Source: Thermosynechococcus vestitus BP-1 (GTDB lineage Bacteria > Cyanobacteriota > Cyanobacteriia > Thermosynechococcales > Thermosynechococcaceae). Taken from it: a stretch of 64,000 nucleotides of DNA. A model generated the notes under the pieces. The model did not search any database. It was not told the DNA's origin and saw only the letters and a list, made by a program, of their open reading frames with translations. The stretch covers positions 62,001-126,000 of the forward strand of contig NC_004113.1 in assembly GCF_000011345.1 (NCBI RefSeq). Direction: 5' to 3'. The position numbers were made by a program, and so were the translations under genes. Below are positions 60,992 to 64,000 of the stretch, piece by piece. Numbering within the stretch: position 1 is the stretch's first letter; every line of letters starts with the position of its first letter.

Positions 60992-61137
60992 AGAATGACC
61001 GAGGTTTTTTCGATCCCTGAAGAGTGCAAAGGCCCTACTGCCTTTTGATGATCAGCAGTAGGACAATTAATTGACAACTGACTATAAAAGTTGGTTCTAA
61101 ACTCTCTCCCCAAAAGACTTTTTAGGCCTCGAGAGCA

Positions 61138-61542
61138 TCAGCGCCCCGCATACCCCGAAAGCTGAGCGAGACCCTCTAGGGGATAGACGCCCTCATAGCG
61201 TTTACCGTTGATTTCCCATGTGGGATAAGCACGGATATGGGCTTCTTTGCACAATTCTGGTTGGCCATTGGTACCGCGTGCATCACACTCAATGTAGTTG
61301 ATGGTCTTAAAGGCGCTGCCAAAGAGTTCCTTTTGCTTCATACAAGCGGGGCACCAGTAGGCGCCGTACATTTTGGCATTGATTTTCTTCAGGTGGTTCG
61401 CCAGCCCTTGGGGAGAAATAGTCCGACTAGCTCCCTGCGCCATGGCCATGTCGGGAGATTGAAAAACAGGTAACCGAGGTACAAGGGCGATCGCCAGCCC
61501 CACACCCAAGGCAAGCAGGAGATAGCGCCAGGAGTTTTTCAT
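61138..61542 (-). CDS. Membrane-anchored thioredoxin-like protein
   Basis: The 134 residues begin with a hydrophobic segment (about 6-23). A thioredoxin-like domain follows with the active site YWCPAC (C64, C67), plus C86 and C98, and YPTWEINGKRYEGVYP after the cis-Pro position. It closely resembles the domain fused to vitamin K epoxide reductase in cyanobacteria, here as a stand-alone protein. The expected location is the lumen or periplasm, acting in disulfide exchange. Confidence 0.8.
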   Translation of the reverse strand: MKNSWRYLLLALGVGLAIALVPRLPVFQSPDMAMAQGASRTISPQGLANHLKKINAKMYGAYWCPACMKQKELFGSAFKTINYIECDARGTNGQPELCKEAHIRAYPTWEINGKRYEGVYPLEGLAQLSGYAGR

Positions 61543-62327
61543 CGAGAACCATCCACTAACCTCATACAGTGTACTGCATTCTACGCAGTGCTGGAGCTAG
61601 AGACCGCGAGCAACGTCTTGCGGTTCCGCCATTGTGAAAATTGACTGCCAAAATAGTGAATGCTGGCACGCCCCATCTAGGAAGAATGCAGCAGCACTAG
61701 AATCAAGATGACAGTGCCCAGATTGCAGAAACAGCTATGATTACCAGAAGGACGATAGCAGGGGTTGGCTCTGCCCCCTCTCATTCTCGAGGTAGAGGCC
61801 TTGGGCAAAAGTGAATGGCACGCCATCAATCGCTAGTTCTACACCTCTTAAAGGGGCAAGATCAATCCCAGCACCGCTCCGATAGTTAGTTGGATTCGAT
61901 CATGGATGCCCTGTCAACTTGAGCGATTGTAGCTGATAGTCCTCCCTTGAGGGATGACGCAGCGCGCTAACCTTGCTCCAGGCTATGGACGTGCTCACTG
62001 TTAAGTAGCAGAGCCAACGGGGTTACCACTGAGTACCTTTCCTGAAACTTCCCCACAGCTCCTAGGGAGGGTTGTGACCCAGAATTGGCTCCCCCCAGAA
62101 GTATCGTTTAAGCGGCTAGAAAAATAGTACATTAGCCCTTTGATTGGCAGCCAGAGCGACTCGTTACTTAGAAGATTAAGTGTTGTTGTAAGATTCAACA
62201 CTTCTGGGCTCCCCCAAACGTAGTTAGCCGACCATTCCCGCGAAGGATTGTAGGGGGTGTCTTCGCGCAGGCGGTTGCCGTTAAACTAAAACTACACCCT
62301 AGCAGCAGAGCCCTTGCGGATTGTTGA
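61543..62327 (+). other. 785-base region without an intact gene
   Basis: No complete ORF with a start site stands out. On the minus strand, about 61741-61899 reads as an open tail (GAGIDLAPLRGVELAIDGVP, then FTFAQGLYLENERGQ), which may be what is left of a gene. A stem-loop AAGTGTTG/CAACACTT with a 10-base loop lies at 62178-62203. The promoter of the downstream YrdC-family gene must be near the right end. Confidence 0.4.
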
Positions 62328-62969
62328 ATGGCAGCAATTTTTGAGCTTCATCCTGTCAACCCCCAGCCCCGCGCGATCGCCCAAATTGTTGAGGCTCTCA
62401 AAGAAGGGGCAGTTATGCTCTACCCCACAGATACGGTCTATGCCATTGGCTGTGACATGAACCACAAGGGAGCGGTGCAACGGGTACGCCAACTCAAGCA
62501 ACTCTCTAACGATAAACCCGTCACCTTTTTGTGCTCTTCTCTCTCCAATATTGCCCAGTATGCCTATGTCAGTGATTCCGCCTATCGCCTCATGCGTCGC
62601 CTAATTCCGGGACCCTACACCTTTTTGCTGCCCGCTACCAAACTGGTGCCCCGCCTTGTCCAAAATCCCAAACGCAAAACGACGGGGATCCGCGTGCCTG
62701 ACCATGTGGTGAGCCAAGCGCTGTTGACTGCCTTGGGCAATCCGATCATCTCCACCTCAGCACGACTACCCGACGATGAGACCTATTATGTGAATACCGC
62801 AGATCTCTTCGATGCCTTTGACAAGCGGGTGGATTTGATGATTGATACGGGGGAACCGCCGACACAGCAAATGTCCAGTATCCTTGATCTCACCGTCGAA
62901 CCACCCCTACTGGTGCGCAAGGGACGAGGCTGGGAAGCACTGCCGGCAGAAATGGTGACCGTTGAGTGA
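62328..62969 (+). CDS. Sua5/YciO/YrdC-family protein
   Basis: The 213 residues have the YrdC fold: EGAVMLYPTDTVYAIGCDM, KPVTFLCSSLSNIAQYA, GPYTFLLPAT and TTGIRVPDHVV. The family makes threonylcarbamoyl-AMP for the tRNA t6A modification, although YciO-type members may have another role. The sequence looks nearer to YciO than to canonical TsaC. It stands upstream of cobA by 53 bases. Confidence 0.85.
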   Translation: MAAIFELHPVNPQPRAIAQIVEALKEGAVMLYPTDTVYAIGCDMNHKGAVQRVRQLKQLSNDKPVTFLCSSLSNIAQYAYVSDSAYRLMRRLIPGPYTFLLPATKLVPRLVQNPKRKTTGIRVPDHVVSQALLTALGNPIISTSARLPDDETYYVNTADLFDAFDKRVDLMIDTGEPPTQQMSSILDLTVEPPLLVRKGRGWEALPAEMVTVE

Positions 62970-63022
62970 GCCACTCGAGGTCTTCGGTCGGTGGAAACCG
63001 CTAGGCAAGGTTTAATTCAAGA

Positions 63023-63790
63023 ATGAGTTCATCACAATTAATTGGCAAAGTATATTTGGTGGGCGCAGGCCCCGGCGATGCGGGGCTACTGACGGTGCGT
63101 GCCAAGAACCTGCTGGAGTGGGCGGATGTGGTGCTCTACGATGCCCTAATTAGCCCCGAAATTCTTAACTTGATCAACCCCAAAGCAGAAAAAATTCATG
63201 TGGGCAAGCGGCGGGGCAACCATACCCTTTCCCAACCAGAGATTTGCCGCCTGTTGATTGAGTTGGCACAGCGCCATGCGGTCATTGTCCGCCTCAAGGG
63301 CGGTGATCCGTTTGTCTTTGGCCGAGGGGGTGAAGAGTGTTTGGCGCTAATCGAGGCTGGCATTACTGTGGAGGTGGTGCCGGGGATTACCAGTGGCGTG
63401 GCTGCACCTGCCTATGCGCACATTCCCCTCACCCATCGGGATTTTAGTTCTTCGGTGGTCTTTGTCACTGGCCATGAGGCTGCTGGTCGCTACCAACCCC
63501 GCGTCAATTGGCCAGCTCTGGCAACTGCGGTGGATACGATCGTGATTTACATGGGGCTCCACCATCTGGGGGAAATTGTGCCGCAATTGCTGGCAGGGGG
63601 GCGATCGCCCCAGACTCCCTTGGCCTTTATTGAATCAGGGACAACACCGCAACAACGGGTAGTGGTGACAACCCTAGAGCGCGCGATCGCCACCTATGAC
63701 GAGGCCCAGATTCAAACGCCTGCTTTGATTGTCATTGGTGAGGTCATTCACCTGCGCTCCCAGCTAGGGGGAAGTCTCCACCAAGCCTGA
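63023..63790 (+). CDS. cobA: Uroporphyrinogen-III C-methyltransferase
   Basis: This SAM-dependent enzyme methylates uroporphyrinogen III twice to give precorrin-2, the entry to siroheme and cobalamin. The 255 residues have the signature GAGPGDAGLLTVRA at 14-27, KGGDPFVFGRGGEE near 94-107 and VPGITSGVAAPAYA. It is a single-domain (SUMT) form without the CysG oxidase part. The C-terminus overlaps the convergent CBS-domain gene by 27 bases. Confidence 0.94.
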   Translation: MSSSQLIGKVYLVGAGPGDAGLLTVRAKNLLEWADVVLYDALISPEILNLINPKAEKIHVGKRRGNHTLSQPEICRLLIELAQRHAVIVRLKGGDPFVFGRGGEECLALIEAGITVEVVPGITSGVAAPAYAHIPLTHRDFSSSVVFVTGHEAAGRYQPRVNWPALATAVDTIVIYMGLHHLGEIVPQLLAGGRSPQTPLAFIESGTTPQQRVVVTTLERAIATYDEAQIQTPALIVIGEVIHLRSQLGGSLHQA

Positions 63791-64000
63791 AGCAACAGGT
63801 TCAGGTTCTAGGGGCAACGACAGCATCGTCCGCTCCAAATAGGGCAGTAGCTTACGTCGCGTTTGATCCAGAGAATAGGCAAGGCGGATATTCTCTCTGG
63901 TGAGTAGTCCTAACACCCGTTGTGGGTTGTTGCGATCCACCACAGGTAACTGCCTTAAATCCCGCGCCGCCATGCGATCAATGGCGTCCTTCAGGGGTTC
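63764..64000 (-). CDS. C-terminal end of a CBS-domain protein (runs off the right edge)
   Basis: The frame is open from the window end to a stop at 63764-63766, giving 78 residues. EPLKDAIDRMAARDLRQLPV and RVLGLLTRENIRLAYSLDQT are the second half of a CBS domain, an adenine-nucleotide-sensing module. In cyanobacteria such tails often belong to chloride channels or other transporters, but the rest of the gene is outside the window. Confidence 0.8.
   Translation of the reverse strand, partial: EPLKDAIDRMAARDLRQLPVVDRNNPQRVLGLLTRENIRLAYSLDQTRRKLLPYLERTMLSLPLEPEPVASGLVETSP

Overview
This window comes from a thermophilic unicellular cyanobacterium of the genus Thermosynechococcus, very close to T. 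elongatus (T. vestitus) BP-1. The evidence is a BLUF photoreceptor whose sequence and key residues match TePixD as I remember it, frequent HIP1 octamers (GCGATCGC), a Thermosynechococcus-type group II intron, ferredoxin-thioredoxin reductase, Ycf46, a PucC-family carrier and cyanobacterial ribosomal gene order. No database was searched, so species identity is inference.

Layout. 1-0.7 kb: the tail of one plus-strand gene and the decayed tail of a CHAT-domain gene. 0.7-1.7 kb: asd. 1.8-5.8 kb: a tight minus-strand unit (murD, AI-2E-family carrier, membrane protein, DUF1838-like). 6-11 kb: a small secreted protein, then minus-strand SH3b, Ycf46 ATPase, DUF177, pixD, DUF2752 and tgt. 11.3-28.4 kb: a 17-kb plus-strand block joining the S10, spc and alpha ribosomal clusters (rplC to rplQ, with secY, adk, infA, rpoA), then truA-rplM-rpsI-rpmE and two agmatine-to-putrescine genes. 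28.4-31.8 kb: a broken spore-coat-U-like gene, the catalytic subunit of ferredoxin-thioredoxin reductase, and a tRNA-Ile(CAU) gene split in its D-loop by a 2.4-kb group II intron. 31.9-38.9 kb: cysteine desulfurase, small unknown genes, a J-domain protein and pilB-pilT-pilC, with pilC frameshifted in a run of nine G. 39-46 kb: envelope proteins, a glycosyltransferase, a 45-residue membrane protein and an SbcC-like ATPase. 46.5-51.7 kb: menD, tRNA-Gly(UCC), ftsH and a J-domain/pentapeptide protein. 51.7-54.2 kb: hisB separated from its upstream neighbour by a TnpB-only IS200/IS605-type element. 54.4-64 kb: FtsQ-like, a lipoprotein cyclophilin, DUF2062, an MFS carrier, a tiny membrane ORF before a PucC-family carrier, an unknown 416-residue protein, a thioredoxin-like protein, a YrdC-family protein, cobA and the tail of a CBS-domain gene.

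Most notable points: (1) the intron-split tRNA-Ile(CAU), whose precise excision would rebuild a canonical 73-nt tRNA; (2) the intron protein has YAGD in place of the reverse transcriptase YADD motif while its maturase and HNH regions look intact; (3) the pilC frameshift in a homopolymer; (4) the TnpB element, whose edge supplies the hisB Shine-Dalgarno sequence; (5) two CRP-like palindromes; (6) several unrecorded pseudogenes and small membrane ORFs.
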